Below are positions 63,745-64,000 of a DNA stretch of 64,000 nucleotides, piece by piece. A model generated the notes under the pieces. That model did no database searches, was not told the origin of the DNA, and saw nothing but the letters and a program-made list of their open reading frames with translations. Each line of letters starts with the position of its first letter. Within the stretch, counting starts at the first letter, position 1. A program made the translations under genes and the position numbers. The stretch is from a virus: positions 62,001 to 126,000 of IMG/VR virus record IMGVR_UViG_3300020596_000011. One strand, given 5' to 3'.

Positions 63745-64000
63745 TTACACTCCTACTGCTGTTACGACCTCTTGAAAAAGGAAGTTTACGTCATTATCGG
63801 CGAGTTCGTCCACCATATGAGACAAAACATCTAAATAAGTTTTACGGTCTGTGGAACTAGAGGAGAACACGACGTCGTCCGCCGCAAGTATTATTTTTAC
63901 ACCTAGCGCGTTAAATTCTTTGTAAGCATCGCTTTTCTTAAACTTTGAGAGTTCTAAGAAGGAGCCTGACAGCTTGAGACGAAAAGAGTCACCTGTGTTA
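63745..64000 (-). CDS. C-terminal end of probable gp47/SbcD-like nuclease subunit (cut by window edge)
   Basis: The last 84 codons of an open frame running off the window, ending 2 bases before the start of the gp46-like gene. The visible part (LSGSFLELSKFKKSD, then a helical tail) carries no catalytic motif. The nuclease call rests only on the usual gp47-gp46 gene order. Confidence 0.5.
   Translation of the reverse strand, partial: NTGDSFRLKLSGSFLELSKFKKSDAYKEFNALGVKIILAADDVVFSSSSTDRKTYLDVLSHMVDELADNDVNFLFQEVVTAVGV

Noticed and set aside
1-64000. CRISPR arrays, tRNA genes and insertion sequences
   Set aside because: No spaced identical repeats, no cloverleaf with CCA-type end and no transposase or terminal inverted repeats were seen; the repeats present are coding repeats in fibre, endonuclease and lipoprotein genes.

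Overview
This 64 kb window is part of a large double-stranded DNA bacteriophage genome. It holds a phage replication and recombination module, more than a dozen tail-fibre or virion-surface genes, several peptidoglycan-degrading enzymes and many small overlapping genes. I see no terminase, major capsid, portal or tail-tube gene, so the true genome extends beyond both ends; genes are cut at base 1 (Dam-type methylase) and base 64000 (probable recombination nuclease subunit). No tRNA, rRNA, CRISPR array or insertion sequence was recognised. No gene-free stretch exceeds 300 bases; the longest (34765-35035) carries two divergent promoters and a folded RNA leader. The host is probably Gram-negative: the phage encodes three lipobox lipoproteins and exported proteins, its early promoters look like flagellar sigma-28 (FliA) promoters, and one looks like a sigma-54 promoter. 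A Bdellovibrio-like host would fit, but that is a guess.

Layout. 1-3736 (minus): small membrane protein, SF2 helicase, a collagen-like lipoprotein/protease that looks inserted, two unknown genes and a Dam-type methylase. 3784-8815 (plus): possible maturation protease, small virion proteins and a fibre. 8829-16465: homing endonuclease, membrane and secreted proteins, lysozyme, a lipoprotein, a two-domain cell-wall hydrolase, a Fis-like DNA-binding protein and a winged-helix protein. 16501-24466 (plus): fibres plus a papain-like amidase. 24467-31932 (minus): small unknown genes, a membrane-anchored metallopeptidase, ThyX, an ADP-ribosyltransferase fused to a ParB-like domain, and a Nudix-GNAT-GNAT fusion. 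32019-41836 (plus): five fibre or spike genes, two ending in S74 autocleaving chaperone domains. 41908-47854 (minus): unknown genes, a MoxR ATPase with a VWA/metallopeptidase partner, and DNA ligase. 48073-50777: holin-like protein, metalloprotease, anchored surface protein and small minus-strand genes. 50780-64000 (minus): RecA/UvsX recombinase, exported ClpP-like protease, possible single-strand binding protein, HNH nuclease, PrimPol-like primase, dCMP deaminase, DnaB-like helicase, family A polymerase, lytic transglycosylase, gp46-like ATPase and the end of its likely partner.

Regulation. Two promoter classes stand out. The first is a bipartite motif, T(A/C)AAGTYT, 11 bases, then NSCGAWAM, found before at least 13 early or accessory genes on both strands with almost invariant spacing. 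The second is a lone GTAAAAT box 18-65 bases before plus-strand virion and lysis genes. A third site combines a perfect 9-bp-arm palindrome with a sigma-54-type -24/-12 element just downstream of the phage Fis-like gene. The strongest leads for new biology are the sigma-28-like early regulon, the Fis-like/palindrome/sigma-54 circuit, the ADP-ribosyltransferase and Nudix-GNAT-GNAT operon, and the folded leader RNA before the fibre gene at 35036.
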